Assembly: GCA_010015805.1 (NCBI GenBank)
Contig: ML978135.1
Span: 372,001-436,000 of the forward strand
Origin: Rhizodiscina lignyota
Lineage: Eukaryota; Ascomycota; Dothideomycetes; Aulographales; Rhizodiscinaceae
DNA: 64,000 bases
Direction: 5' to 3'
Both the position numbers and the translations under genes were made by a program. Position 1 is the first letter of the stretch. The number at the start of each line of letters is the position of its first letter. Of this stretch, positions 1 through 10,273 are shown piece by piece. The notes under the pieces were generated by a model. It did not search any database. It worked only from the letters and a program-made list of their open reading frames with translations, and was not told where the DNA came from.

Positions 1-359
1 AGCTCAGGATCTGGTACTCTCTGTGCTGGTCGTTCTTGCGGAGCTGGCTGAGCCTTCGGTGCTACCGGCTCAGGCTCCGGAACTGCCGCAGGTGCCGGAG
101 CTTCAACCGCATGTTCTGCTGGCCTCGGTCTTGACCTCGTTGGGCGAGGTGGAGGAGCTGGTTCGAACTTCTCGACGAAGTTCTTTGGGAACAGCCCAGA
201 TTTGGAATCTCCAGAGACATCAGTGTATTCACCCACATACCAGTCTGCATCTTCCTCCTCAGTCACAGTGATAATCTGGCCCTCTGGGAAGCTCAAATCG
301 TCCTCATGAGGAGAGTTGTACTCGTAGATTGCCTTGACTTTGAATGGCGGAGCAGCCAT
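1..359 (-). CDS. BBC1: SH3-domain actin-patch protein, Bbc1/Mti1-like (3' part off window)
   Basis: The frame opens at the ATG whose complement is 357-359 and stays open to base 1, so only about 119 N-terminal residues are visible. Residues 6-70 form an SH3 domain: an AIYEY-type ALYDY motif, an acidic stretch (EEEDADWYVGEY) and the closing GLFPKNFVE signature. After it comes a Pro/Ala/Glu/Arg-rich linker (PAPPPRPTRSRPRP and repeats of PAP/PEPEP). This arrangement, with the SH3 domain at the extreme N-terminus and a Pro-rich tail, matches fungal Bbc1 (Mti1). Those proteins sit at endocytic actin patches and restrain Las17/WASP-driven actin nucleation through the SH3 domain. The rest of this large protein lies beyond the left edge. 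It is divergently transcribed from the RTR1 gene. The family call is firm; the paralogue assignment is inferred from the N-terminus alone. Confidence 0.82.
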   Translation of the reverse strand, partial: MAAPPFKVKAIYEYNSPHEDDLSFPEGQIITVTEEEDADWYVGEYTDVSGDSKSGLFPKNFVEKFEPAPPPRPTRSRPRPAEHAVEAPAPAAVPEPEPVAPKAQPAPQERPAQRVPDPE

Positions 360-1096
360 GCTGGTCGGGAGTTGGCACGCCGCGGCTGCCACAAGCTCAG
401 TTCTCAAGCTCCAAGAGCGTGAAGGCGCGTCGATTGATGTCCGATTTTGCGTTCAGCAACGCGAGGAGCTCGAGAGCTTGCAGGATGGAATTAGTCGCGC
501 ACTTCCGGAGAATTGAAGACGAAGGGTGCGCTGGCGGGGCAGTCTGCATACGTCAGCCATTCTGGTGATTTGCGACGGAGGTGGCTGAGTTAAGTGGGTG
601 CATACCGAGCGCTTCCGCCGTGTACAGTTGTAGGGAGTAATCGTGACGCTGTGCTGAGTGTGCAGCGCAAGGTCATGCGAACTGGCATCAATTGGGTGCC
701 TGGTGCAAGTGGCGGAGGGCGGGCATGGCTTGAATCGTGGGCATTTTCGCGGTGCCAAGCCCGACCGCTGGAGCTTCCTAACTGAACGTCTGCTTGGGTT
801 GCCAGCGATCAGCCTCAAACATGTAACACCATTTGCATGCCCAGGGTCTGGCAGCTTCTCCCCACACTGCCAGGTAGCAGCGAAGGCCCCTCCAGTAATC
901 GTTCCATTTCCAGCAGAGCCTCATGAAACGCTAGATTCGAAACACCGCCAAACAATAAGTTCGTCTGGTACAGAAGTCCCATCGCCACGGTCGTCTTTAC
1001 AGTGCGGCATGGAATGAGATAGCCGCGAAATTCTCTTTGATCTTGTTTAAGGCATCCTTGAATCCTTTGTTTCACGTCTACTTGATCTCAGGAGCC
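360..1096. other. Intergenic region between divergent BBC1-like and RTR1-like genes
   Basis: This 737-bp stretch should hold both divergent promoters. The open frames in it have low-complexity or basic compositions with no recognisable family and overlap one another on both strands. I see no RNA gene or repeat here. Confidence 0.5.
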
Positions 1097-1939
1097 ATGG
1101 GCCCGAAGTCCATCCTGAAAACTACAAAGCAGCCCTCAGACGAGGAGGCACAAACCAAAGAGGAGCGGAATAGAGAAATAGCTGTGCACCATGCTAGCCT
1201 GATCCAACAGCAGAAGGATGTCGAGAATCAGATATTCGAATCTTTGCTACGGCTGATAGACCTGCCCTCTAATGCAGATTCCGATCCAGCCCATCCCTCG
1301 TCTGACGATGTGGCAACTCTGAAGAACGACCTCAATCTATTCCAGCAAAGCGACTTTGACGCGCTCGTCGAAGAGAGGCATGCTAACGGGACATGCGGAT
1401 ACGCCCTATGCCCCAGGCCTCATCAGAAGGAATCCTCGACAGGGAAGTTCCGCATCATCAAGAAGCACAGCGCAAGCGAGATGAAAATTGTTCCGCGCGA
1501 GAGCCTTGAGAACTGGTGTTCAGATGCCTGCGGCAGTCGAGCAATGTATCTCAAAGTCCAACTATCTGACGAGCCTGCCTGGCTCCGTTCGACTGGTCCA
1601 GTAGATCTCACGCTCTTTAACGAGGACGAGGGAACGGCAAAAATGCAATCTCTCCCTCTGCGCCTAAAACCGGACCATGCCGATGAAATGAGCAGCAAGT
1701 TACAGCAAGGCATGACGGAACTTCGCCTTGAACGAGGGGACACCCAGACCTCCTCTCGGCCAGGGAATGTGCTCAGCTCTACCATCTTCGAGAAAGACAA
1801 AATCAGGCCACCGATTGAGCCGGAAGCGAATGCATCAAATGCACATGATCTTGTTGAAGGATTTCGGCCCAAATCAAAATTGAGGAACACTCAGAACGCG
1901 GACTCTGACGAGGAAGGTGACCATGACTGGGGAATATGA
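1097..1939 (+). CDS. RTR1: RNA polymerase II CTD phosphatase RTR1/RPAP2 family
   Basis: A single-exon gene of 280 residues. An upstream in-frame ATG at 1037 exists, but the conserved-looking N-terminus (MGPKSILK) starts at 1097, so that start is preferred. The zinc-binding RTR1 core is clear: Cys100-x4-Cys105 in CGYALCPRP and Cys141-x3-Cys145 in NWCSDACGSRAMYLKVQL, followed by the SDEPAWLR element. Proteins of this family shuttle between cytoplasm and nucleus and remove Ser5/Tyr1 phosphates from the RNA polymerase II C-terminal repeat around the early elongation transition. They also help polymerase import. The C-terminal third is acidic and low in complexity, as in fungal homologues, and ends SDEEGDHDWGI. 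It is divergent from the BBC1-like gene. Confidence 0.9.
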   Translation: MGPKSILKTTKQPSDEEAQTKEERNREIAVHHASLIQQQKDVENQIFESLLRLIDLPSNADSDPAHPSSDDVATLKNDLNLFQQSDFDALVEERHANGTCGYALCPRPHQKESSTGKFRIIKKHSASEMKIVPRESLENWCSDACGSRAMYLKVQLSDEPAWLRSTGPVDLTLFNEDEGTAKMQSLPLRLKPDHADEMSSKLQQGMTELRLERGDTQTSSRPGNVLSSTIFEKDKIRPPIEPEANASNAHDLVEGFRPKSKLRNTQNADSDEEGDHDWGI

Positions 1940-2228
1940 GAGCAGATGATTCTAGTTATCTATACTTGATACCGGATCAGATGATTATACCCCTGTCTAA
2001 CTCTGAATTTTGAAGATACATTGCCAAGATCGAGAACCCAAACCGGTACTTTTGTTGCCTCTCACCAAATATAAAGAGTCCAAACTGGTATCTCCGTTAC
2101 CAACTGGAGACCTTCCGACACTACATCCTCATGGCCCTCGGCGCCGGACTTGAAGGCAGTGTCTATTGTTTCTTTCACCTTGGCCTGATCCACCTCCATC
2201 TTCGCCTTCTTCGCCTTCGCCTTCTCCA
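1940..2228. other. Gap 3' of RTR1, with a TTCGCC-rich stretch
   Basis: No gene is recognised. Bases about 2196-2225 hold imperfect tandem TTCGCC/CTTC units directly before the glycosidase remnant. The short minus-strand frame crossing this area is Lys/Glu-rich only because of that repeat. Confidence 0.4.
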
Positions 2229-2743
2229 CATGCGGTCGGCCCGACGCCAATCTACTATGACTATCTCGATAGCGGCCGCACGGTAGATCCAGATATGATC
2301 AAACCGAATGGTACCCTTGTGTTTGGGCATCAGTATGTCCTGAATACCCCGTGCCGTTGTACGAATTAGGCTACGGACTCTCATATACCACTTTCGATTA
2401 CTCCAACGTCACTCTGTCAAAGTCAAAGGCAGGCCAAGGAGACACCGTGACAGCGTCGATCAGGGTGACGAATAACGGCACAGTAGCCGGCCAGGAGGTG
2501 GTCCAGCTTTATGCGCAGGATGTGATCTCGAGCGTTGCTGTTCCGAACAAGCAGCTCAAGGGCTTCAAGAAGATAATGATCAAGGCAGGAGAAACAGCTG
2601 ATGTAAGCATCGACGTGAAAGTTGCTGACTTGAGACTGTGGAACATTAAGATGCAGTACGCCGTAGAGCCTGGGGAGTTCAATTTTTGGATGGGAAAAAG
2701 TAGCAAGGACCTGAGAGGTGTCGCCACATTGACTGTATTGTAG
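2229..2743 (+). pseudogene. GH3 beta-glucosidase C-terminal remnant (frameshifted)
   Basis: Only the end of a GH3 beta-glucosidase survives. The first segment (2229 to about 2349) reads HAVGPTPIYYDYLDSGR followed by DPDMIKPNGTLVFGHQYVLNTP. The homology then continues in the next frame from about 2351 as VPLYELGYGLSYTTFDYSNV and the complete fibronectin-III-like C-terminal domain, ending at the TAG at 2741-2743. One base is missing from the Pro codon at the junction near 2349-2352. Intact GH3 enzymes are about 750-870 residues; about 170 codons remain here. Both catalytic domains, with the nucleophile and acid/base, are absent. No start codon or upstream homology was found. Not base-composition biased, so there is no obvious sign of RIP. 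Confidence 0.88.
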
Positions 2744-2805
2744 AGCAGTTTCATGTACGGAGCCTATTGGGACCCTTTTAAAGGTGGCATATAATGGACA
2801 ATCCA

Positions 2806-4191
2806 TCATATTCTGAACGCTGAACCTGTTGTCAACTTGCTAATTCGATCGCATTCGTCTTCATCCAATTCACTCTCCCATTCTCCCTCCCCGCATCTGA
2901 ATCCTCGTCGGTACCACTCTTCGTATGCGTCCAGGTTTACAGTGTGGTACGGAATATCCAAGTCCCGTGCGACCCTGTCATTCCAGGCCATGAGAGTCAT
3001 GCATGAAATTAGATTCTTGTTCTTCAAGCCCATGATGCGTCTCTTCTTGTCATCTTGGGTCTGCTCCTCTTCCAGCATGTCAAAGTAGTCTTGGCCCTTT
3101 TTGCGGCGCGGCGGCCGAGTGGAGCCCGCGAGAGCTTTGTAGTTTATCTGATAGCCAAGCTCGTCATAGCTGGGCGGCCCTTTGGGTCCTCGACGAAGAA
3201 CCTCATTATCGCGGCGGAGACTCGCTTTTATGTTGAGAGGTTTAACTTTGGTGCCAGGTTGACTGATGGCACGTTCCTTATCAGTCTTTTTGGTCTTGGG
3301 AGGCTTCCACCCTGTCTGGGTACAAATCTGTGCCAAATACGGATCGTCTGAAGGCTTCTCACACTGTTCCTGGGGCTTGTGGTCGTTCGAGATTTTAAGT
3401 CGTTTAAGGGTCTCCTTATCCTTATCCTCACCGCGACCACGCTTTCTGCTTTCGCTCTTCTCGCTGTCCTCAGAGCTTTCCGAGTCTCCAAGGAGGACAC
3501 TCAAGTCGATCTTCTCCTTACCCAACACATAAGCCGCCATCTCCAATTCTATAGCCTTCATTTGTTTCCCGTCTCTCTTCAACTGCTCCAAGAGCACTCC
3601 CACTTGTTTGACCAAACTCTTGTATTCTTTCATTGTGTATCCAATCTTTCTCTCCCACTCCTTTCCCTTCGGCGTGCTTTTGATCCCATCGCCGGTTCCG
3701 TGCCAATGTAGCGCTCTGAACAACTCGTCCGAGAAGAATGGGATAATATCAGGATTCCATTCGGACAGAAGTAGGGAGGCGGTAGCGGGACCAACACCCT
3801 TCAATTCTGACACTGTCTTCATCGCCTTCTCGATGGCAGCCAATGCACCTTCGTCTATTTGTGGAGGACAGCTTGTCTTCATTGTCATAATTTTCGACAG
3901 ACCAGCAAACGCATCTTTCGTCGCGCTCCGCACGGTCTCCGGCTCATTCGAAGCAGCGAGTTTGGCTAAGTTTGGTCTGAATTTCCCGTGTTTGAGCTTC
4001 CATTCGACCAACGACTCTAACTCGACCTTCTCGAGCCAGCCATGTGGTTTGCGTTTGTCTGATCTGATAGCTTCCGGTATCGCCGAAAGTCGAAGGTCGT
4101 CGAGGAGCCCGAAGGATTCAGGGAGATGAGAAGGGTAACGCGACAGGGCGGATTCGAGCGTCTCGATGAGAAGTGACGGCATTGCCCTCAC
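2806..4191 (-). CDS. Helix-hairpin-helix domain protein, function unknown
   Basis: An intron-less frame of 461 residues. Residues 131-143 (KGVGPATASLLLS) are a helix-hairpin-helix motif of the kind that grips the DNA backbone in glycosylases. It sits in a helical N-terminal half (residues 1-200) that includes a segment resembling the base-excision glycosylase fold. Around residue 210 a Ser/Glu/Lys-rich disordered linker starts, with basic patches such as SRKRGRGEDKDK. A second conserved-looking block occupies the last 110 residues (GYQINYKALAG, LISCMTLMAWNDRVARDLDIPYHTVN). I do not recognise catalytic glycosylase residues, so DNA binding is inference from the motif only. Its 3' end is 62 bp from the GH3 remnant and its 5' side faces the GH31 remnant. 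Confidence 0.75.
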   Translation of the reverse strand: MRAMPSLLIETLESALSRYPSHLPESFGLLDDLRLSAIPEAIRSDKRKPHGWLEKVELESLVEWKLKHGKFRPNLAKLAASNEPETVRSATKDAFAGLSKIMTMKTSCPPQIDEGALAAIEKAMKTVSELKGVGPATASLLLSEWNPDIIPFFSDELFRALHWHGTGDGIKSTPKGKEWERKIGYTMKEYKSLVKQVGVLLEQLKRDGKQMKAIELEMAAYVLGKEKIDLSVLLGDSESSEDSEKSESRKRGRGEDKDKETLKRLKISNDHKPQEQCEKPSDDPYLAQICTQTGWKPPKTKKTDKERAISQPGTKVKPLNIKASLRRDNEVLRRGPKGPPSYDELGYQINYKALAGSTRPPRRKKGQDYFDMLEEEQTQDDKKRRIMGLKNKNLISCMTLMAWNDRVARDLDIPYHTVNLDAYEEWYRRGFRCGEGEWESELDEDECDRISKLTTGSAFRI

Positions 4192-4478
4192 TGTAATATG
4201 TTGATAGAGCGTAAAACGGCGTCAGAGGATCTGGCTGAGGATGACAACATCAATGACGTTGAAGACAGAGTAGCTCCGATACTTAGTTTAAGACGCGTGC
4301 TGGATCGCGAATTACGGGTCTACTGATAAGCTGACACGCGCTTTCACGTGATGCCACAAAGTATGGATGCTACAATCTTTTTCGATGAAACGTTGGTGTA
4401 TTTATCACAAACGTTTATAGAGTGTCTATCGATTATTAGACTGTATATATCTAAAATCGTATATAAAATTCCTTCCGG

Positions 4479-5144
4479 TCACACGTCGTTCCTAGTGATT
4501 TTCCATTCACCCTTCAGCCTCTCCATTCCGTCCACGCCCCCATCCTCCTTGGCAACTAATACAGTAATCTCTTGACCGGTCAGATCGACAACTACTGCTT
4601 TATCACCAACCTTGGCATAATACAGTTTGATCTCTCTAGTGCTGGTCCAATCGTACTCAAATCATTCTCCATCTTTACCTTCCTCGCTCCCCAAAACTAG
4701 CATAGTGCCCTCCCTCGCGTACAGTGGCAAGGTACCAAAACTATGCTTCTCCTTTCTCCAACGCGATCCTTCAGCGATACTGCCAACCCACCAGCTTGTC
4801 CATTTACCCTCAGGTAGGTAGAACTCCACATCACCCGCTTCAGTGAATACTGGTGCAACGAGCAAGCTCGTGCCAACCATGAATTGCAGGTCAAGATACC
4901 ATGCGGTCAGATCGTCGGGAAATTCGAGAGCCATCGCTCTCAGACTAAGAGGCTCGCCCATCTTCGCGCTTTCAATGCCTTGCTCATAGAGGTATGGCAT
5001 CAATCGTCTCTTCAGCCGGACAAATCTCCTTAACACACCGGTAGCACTGTCATCGCCAGGAGCATCTGCGTCGATCAACCACGGAACACGATATGACCCA
5101 CTACCACGTAATCGCGAGTAGAAGCAGAGCAGCCGTAATGCCAA
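4479..5144 (-). pseudogene. GH31 alpha-xylosidase C-terminal remnant with internal stop
   Basis: The reading frame from 5144 down resembles the C-terminal third of GH31 alpha-xylosidases (YicI type): SRLRGSGSYRVPWLID, RLMPYLYEQG, YLDLQFMVGTSLLVAPVF, AGDVEFYLPEGKWTSWW and LPLYAREGTMLVLG. The usual RxHG signature reads RLRG. An in-frame TGA at 4662-4664 interrupts it, but the same frame continues with YDWTSTREIKLYYAKVGDKA to a natural TGA at 4479-4481, so this is a nonsense mutation, not a frameshift. The catalytic domain with nucleophile and acid/base is missing. The homology starts exactly where the upstream MFS gene ends (its stop is 5145-5147), and there is no start codon, so it is a relic that may be transcribed as the 3' UTR of the transporter. 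Confidence 0.85.
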
Positions 5145-6867
5145 TCATTCTCCTCTCAGTCTCCAAACAAGAATAGCTGCTATTGTGTAAATTATCTTGT
5201 TCACGTCAGTCGCGCACCCTAACAATGAAGTGCCAGGACTTACCGCTGAGGCAAAGTACGGCAAGCCCAAGGCAGCGCCTCCGACAGATATAGCCTTTGT
5301 CCAAATGGCCGTCATAGCTGGGACACCGAGCAACATGCCAAAAGTCCTTGACAGCACCGCAAGGCTGTAGTCTTGGGCACTACCGGTGCTATGTATCGTA
5401 ATCATTTGAGGGTCTTTGACGAGCAGATTTGTGAAGATCGGCAAGGCAGACCCCAAGGCATATATTACGAGACCTGGATAATTGTTAGTGCATCTTGGTT
5501 TTCAAGTGACGGAGCTCTCACCAGTGATGAGAGTTGCCATATTGATTGCCCCAGCAATGCAAAGTACGCCAGCGATTGAGATCACGATGCAGATTTCAGC
5601 AGCACCAACGTTGATAGACCGAGTAGACAGGTGAAATTTTCTAGAGGCCAGATTCACAAAGCCAGGTATAATCACTGTAAGTAGTATCACATTAACGGCT
5701 GCCTTGGCAGACAGGAGGTATCCAGCTTGTGCGAAAGTCCAGCCGTAGCGTTTGGAGATGTAGAGCACTAGTATTGGAGTATTCGAACTTGCTAGCGACG
5801 CAAGGAAGAAGATCCCCATGAGAAGTTGAAACTTCCTTCGTTCGAAGATTGAGGTACAGAGACTCGAGAGATGCTTGAATATCTCTTCGAAGAAAGCCGG
5901 GCGTATTCTGTTGTCTTCTTTCGCGGTTGGTGAAGGATTCTCAGGGCTGAATTCCTCCTCAAGATATGAAGGATCGGCAAGAAGAGCAGATTGCTCATCC
6001 ACATTTCGTGATGTGTGTGTACTGCTCTCCTCTGATGAATACTCTCTACCAGGCAGTAGAAGAGTAAGAGGCATTGCCAAGAGGAGCAAACCAAGTCCAA
6101 TTACAAAGGGCAGCCACAGATTGAGTGTCATTGTATATGCTGCCAATGCCGGTGCTACAAGTGTGGAGACGTACTGAACCGAGCCCGTATAAGCGAACAG
6201 CGTCGCCCTTGTTACTTCGTCCGCCGCCAGATCAGTGGCCGTCGCTGTCGCCGTGGATATGAAAACGCAATCGCCGCCGCCGATGAGAGTGAAGAGGGTA
6301 GCCGCAAGCATCACAGATACTGGAAACACATCTCTGAAGAAGCCGACTAATGCGATGGCCGTCCACATTAGAAACATGCTAATAGTGCTTAGAAGTAAGA
6401 CAGGCCGCCTGCCACGCCGATCCGAAAGAAGAGCTAGAGGCAGGGTAACAAGGATATCTGTGCAATCAGTATTTGTTCAGCAATTTTAATTTTCAATATT
6501 AAATCTTACCACACAGGACATGTAGAGTCTCAATGCTGCCTTGGAGCCATGCCAGCTGCTGTTGTACGGAGTTGAGTTTGCAGAGCTCCTCCGGAACAGT
6601 GCCATCATGTGATATAACAGATGGGTCATGCTCTCTGTAGTACTCCCGGCAGTATCTTGACTCAATCACACGACTCAGCGGTAAAGTCATTACTCTGAGC
6701 GCCATGGTCTGGCAAGCTATGACAGCAATGAGAGCGCACACCTTGACGCGCGGGGTCTTTCTGCCTGAAAACCTCTGGCCATCGTCGATGCTGTCACTCG
6801 ACAGAGACATGGCCCTTTCTATTGTCCCTTTCTCATGGACGTATGAGAGATTCGATGAGGGAGACAA
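5145..6867 (-). CDS. MFS transporter (four exons)
   Basis: Exons 6867-6510, 6457-5522, 5473-5244 and 5195-5145 give 524 residues; the introns are 52, 48 and 48 bp. The splice joins restore family motifs: exon 1 ends in a helix/loop with LAWLQGSIETLHVLC and exon 2 continues DILVTLPLALLSDRRGRRPVLLLS, the MFS motif A. Exon 2/3 joins as ATLITGLVIYALGSALP, and exon 4 supplies the last membrane helix, IIYTIAAILVW. About 12 membrane segments are present, with an acidic cytoplasmic loop in the middle (EYSSEESSTHTSRN). This topology and the Cys-containing first extracellular loop (SRYCREYYREHDP) resemble MFS proteins annotated near fungal secondary-metabolite genes. The substrate cannot be told. The stop codon abuts the GH31 remnant. 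Confidence 0.85.
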
Positions 6868-7382
6868 CCGGCACGCCCGAACGGTTGAGGGAGATAGCTC
6901 AAAGTTGTCAGCTCATGGTCCTTTTAAAGATAGTATCTCAACGCTAAAGCCTTCTGGAGGAGTATAATCCAGAACGGTAATTTAAGGATCAAGTGTAAGA
7001 AGGAAAGACGCGGCCGGTAAGGAGAAACGTGAGCAGTAGGGCTCCAGGATAACATGAAGGACATGGAATCAGTCATTGATTAATAAGCCGTCCACTCCTT
7101 ATCTTGCCTATTTAGGGAAAGTGTGTGATTAACGACAAAATATCCTCGACTCTTTCTTTTTTATGTTGGATTATTTTCTGCCTACCGGCAGAATAGTTCT
7201 TTTAACGATCAGCTCGTTCATAAACATTGCAAACAATAAGTAACAATAAGGTCATAGCATTCATTCAGAGCGGACTACGGAGTCACAAAACTAGATTGTA
7301 CTGCTACCAGATACTCCAACAAGTTTCGCAGTTGTCAACTCATTCTGAAATACTTCGCCCATTCTTGCTTTCATTGAGGGTC
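6868..7382. other. Upstream region of the MFS gene
   Basis: This 515-bp gap lies between the MFS start and the end of the DUF4360-like gene. It is AT-rich around 7070-7230 (ATTGATTAATAAG and similar), consistent with a promoter. No gene or repeat is seen. Confidence 0.4.
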
Positions 7383-8200
7383 CTATGCTACAGCGACAGT
7401 CGAACCCATGCCGTTGAACGTTGGCGCAGGTGGAGGTGATCCAGTGCCTGGGGTTGGAAGCGTGCATGTTCTCCAGGCGAAGCGCATCGCCATGATCTGC
7501 GTGGACTTGATAGTGGCATCAATGTCTCCCATCTCGCCCGTTAGCGTATCATTGGCAGCAGTCATGGCCATGCGGTTATTGATGTTGAGTGTTCCCTCGG
7601 CCCCACATGGGGACCAGACTATGGACGGATTGTCGGCTGTGTCAACCTTTGTAAACGTGGTACCGAATGGAGGTGTCGGCCCATTGAAAGTTGCAATGGT
7701 GTCGAACTGTGAGAAGTTGTGAGGTCATGCAAGCTTAGAAGTGCAAAATGAGAGTGTCAGGTTAAACATACCGATCTGGCAGCGTTCTGAGAGAAGAAAT
7801 AAGTTGAGATGAAGGCCCCTGAGACGCCGTCATCCAATCTAGCGTAGATGTGGTATGTCGCATCTATGATGGAGTATTGGTACCCGCCTGGGTACAGCAT
7901 GTCTAAGCGCATGCTGCAATACTGGCTCCGGATAGCTTGCGTGGAAGCATCTGGTCCAATTGCAGTCCTGAAACTGTCGAATCCAAAAGTAACCCAGTCT
8001 GAAGTTTGCGAAATTGTAGTGTCGACCGTACCCTGAGGGCATCCGGAGCCAGATGTGCTTGCACCACGGATGATCACAGAGCCCGGCGGGGGTCCAAAAT
8101 CAGAGTTTTGGCTCGGATCGCCCTGAGTCTGACGGCTAAATAAGGGGGTTGAAGTAACGAGAGCCGGAATGGCAATGAGAAGAGCAGTATAGATCTTCAT
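7383..8200 (-). CDS. Secreted DUF4360-like protein
   Basis: Two exons, 8200-7772 and 7706-7383, separated by a 65-bp intron, encode 250 residues. The N-terminus has a signal peptide (MKIYTALLIAIPALVTS) ending near Ser17-Thr18. The mature part begins after a dibasic-free Pro/Gly stretch and contains SGSGCPQGTVDTTIS, DWVTFGFDSF and QYCSMRLDMLYPGGYQYSI, then in exon 2 PCGAEGTLNINNRMAMT and WRTCTLP. This cysteine and motif pattern fits the DUF4360 family of small secreted fungal proteins, whose function is not established. The splice join reads FFSQNAARS then FDTIATFNGP. Likely extracellular or wall-associated by inference from the signal peptide. Confidence 0.82.
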
Positions 8201-9078
8201 GATGGTAGTCTTGTTATATCAGAAGTTGAGATTGTGAAGTTGATATGGCAGATGAGATCAGAGCGTGAGCTTACTGAGATGGGACTGATCATTATGACCG
8301 GCTGAAGAGCACTTCTTATAGACAAACTGACATACCAACAGACCACCAGCATTCATCGAACGCCCGACATCAACCTCGAAGTCAGATGTCTCAGGCAATA
8401 GAGCGTTCATTGCATCCAGACCTTCTTGGCAAGCAATAGAGTATTATACACTCTGCTTCCACTCCAAGAGGAATACTCGATAGACGTTGTCTAGGCTCTC
8501 TTGCACTTGGCGAAGGGATCGCAGGCACTAAGCCTCCTACATCATGCTGTAAAGAATGAAGGCGTGTGAGTGGTCCAAGGGGATTCAAACCGGGACCTTG
8601 TCACTGGAATCTCTCGATCCGGCTACTACGGGGTCGAAGTTGATGGCGAGACGCACCGTACTGTATCAAGGAGCCATCTCCCGCCGAGCATTCTATAGGC
8701 TGCTGTGCATTCCAGAATTTTCTGGGCAGATCCTTAGACTTGGCGAATGTGAGGCTCAAGTACTCAATGGGGAGAGCTAAGTCGGCACCCTCCGAACCCT
8801 GATGCACCTTTGCGCAAATCCAAGATGCGCTAGAGTCGATCTGGTACCCGTTGGAACGGTCCTACGCACGATTGGGCCCCACTGGCTTCAATTTGCCACT
8901 CTGGTGACAGTTGCGGGGGAAACAGAATGCAAGGGGCATAAGGCAAATACGAGTGACACTGCCACAATCGTTCGAGGCATAAGACTTGATGAACCCACGT
9001 GCTGGGGGACAATTGAAGCTTTCGCTTGAATCTTGATCAGCGGTGAGGCTGCTGATATTGGTATCTATATGCGGTGAG
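8201..9078. other. Gene-free gap
   Basis: The stretch between the DUF4360-like start and the Old Yellow Enzyme stop. Open frames here have no family resemblance. A TPsiC-like run (GGATTCAAACC near 8580) has no partner arms, so no tRNA is called. Confidence 0.4.
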
Positions 9079-10273
9079 TTAAGCTTTAATAGTTGGAACC
9101 TTAAACCCCTCAATGAATGGATAATCCGTGTAGCCCTCGGTGCTCTTGGCTGTGTAGAAAGTGTCTCTGTTGTAGTGCGCAATGGGCAGACCATGCAATA
9201 TCCGATAGGGCAGGTCTGGGTTCGAGATGAAGAAGCGACCGAATACGATAGCAACGTCGTAATCCTTGTACTCGGTTTCGAGGGCTTTCTGTGCAGTGTC
9301 TGGCTTGTAGCCACCAGCAACGAGCAGAGGATTCGTATGACCCCACGCATCGACTGCAAACTGTAGGGTCTCGCTTGCTTCTATGTCGTAATTTCCTGCT
9401 ACACGACTTTCTACGAGATGCAGGAAGGCGGGCTTCAGCTTCGTCAACTCTTTGATCAGGTAGGTGAATTGCGGTATGGGGTCGGCCATTCTCATTCCCT
9501 GGAATGTGTTCCATGGCGCTAGCCGTACACCAACTCGATCAACTCCGATTGCCTCGATGCAGGACTTTGTCACTTCTATACAGAAGCGGGCCCGCTTCTC
9601 GACGCTCCCTCCCCATGCGTCGGTTCTTTTATTGCAGTTGTCTGCAGCAGTGTCAGCAATGTCACTCAGCCCGCAGCTGGTCATGCCTAGAATGGGCTCC
9701 AGCTCCAAAACATCGTGATGCCTCCTTACCTTGCGTAAATTGGTCAATCATGTATCCATTCGCGCCGTGGACCTCTACACCATCAAATCCGGCTTCGACA
9801 GCATTCTTCGCTGCTGAGCCAAAATCGCCGATGCACTGCCAAATCTCTTCCTCAGTCATTGGTCGCGGGACCGGTGATTCTGGTGTTAGGGGAGTTGCAC
9901 TGCTGCTTATCATCTCAAGGCCTTTCGCTGCGAGGGCATGGGCTCTAGCCGCTCGTCCAAGAGCCCATATTTGGAGCCAAATGAAAGAGCCCCTGGCATG
10001 AACCGCATCAGTGATTTGCTTCCATTCGGCTATCTGCTCTTTCGTGTAGATGCCGGGTGCGTTCGCATCTCGTCCAGAGTGGCGAAACGAGACAAATGTT
10101 GCTTCAGTGATGAGCATCGTCCCGGGTACAGATGCACGTTGAGCATAGTATTCTGTCACCATTGGCAGCGGAATATGCTCTTCATCTGAACGGAGACGCG
10201 TCAATGGTGCCATTACAATGCGGTGTTCCAATTGGCAGTTGCCGATACGAAGGGGGTCTGAAATTTTCGGCAT
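9079..10273 (-). CDS. Old Yellow Enzyme family NADH:flavin oxidoreductase
   Basis: Two exons (10273-9730 and 9641-9079; 88-bp intron) encode 368 residues, the normal length for this family of FMN TIM-barrel ene-reductases. Visible motifs are RIVMAPLTRLRS (FMN site), the active-site His-x-x-Asn in VEVHGANGYMIDQF, NKRTDAWGGSVEKRARF across the exon 2 start, and the late FMN-phosphate region VAIVFGRFFISNPDLPYRI. The splice join turns QFTQ into DNCNKRTD. The sequence resembles the 12-oxophytodienoate-reductase-like/xenobiotic branch, which reduces activated C=C bonds with NAD(P)H. It is predicted cytosolic. The next gene upstream on the same strand is an alpha/beta hydrolase; a joint pathway is possible but unproven. 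Confidence 0.92.

Noticed and set aside
453-818. 121-residue minus-strand frame
   Set aside because: Ser/Arg/Pro-rich without domains, in the divergent promoter region of two real genes; likely chance.
8556-8640. Possible tRNA (GGATTCAAACC run)
   Set aside because: No acceptor, D or anticodon arms could be drawn on either strand.
8862-9359. 165-residue minus-strand frame overlapping the OYE 3' end
   Set aside because: Overlaps the supported OYE exon in another frame on the same strand and shows no motif.
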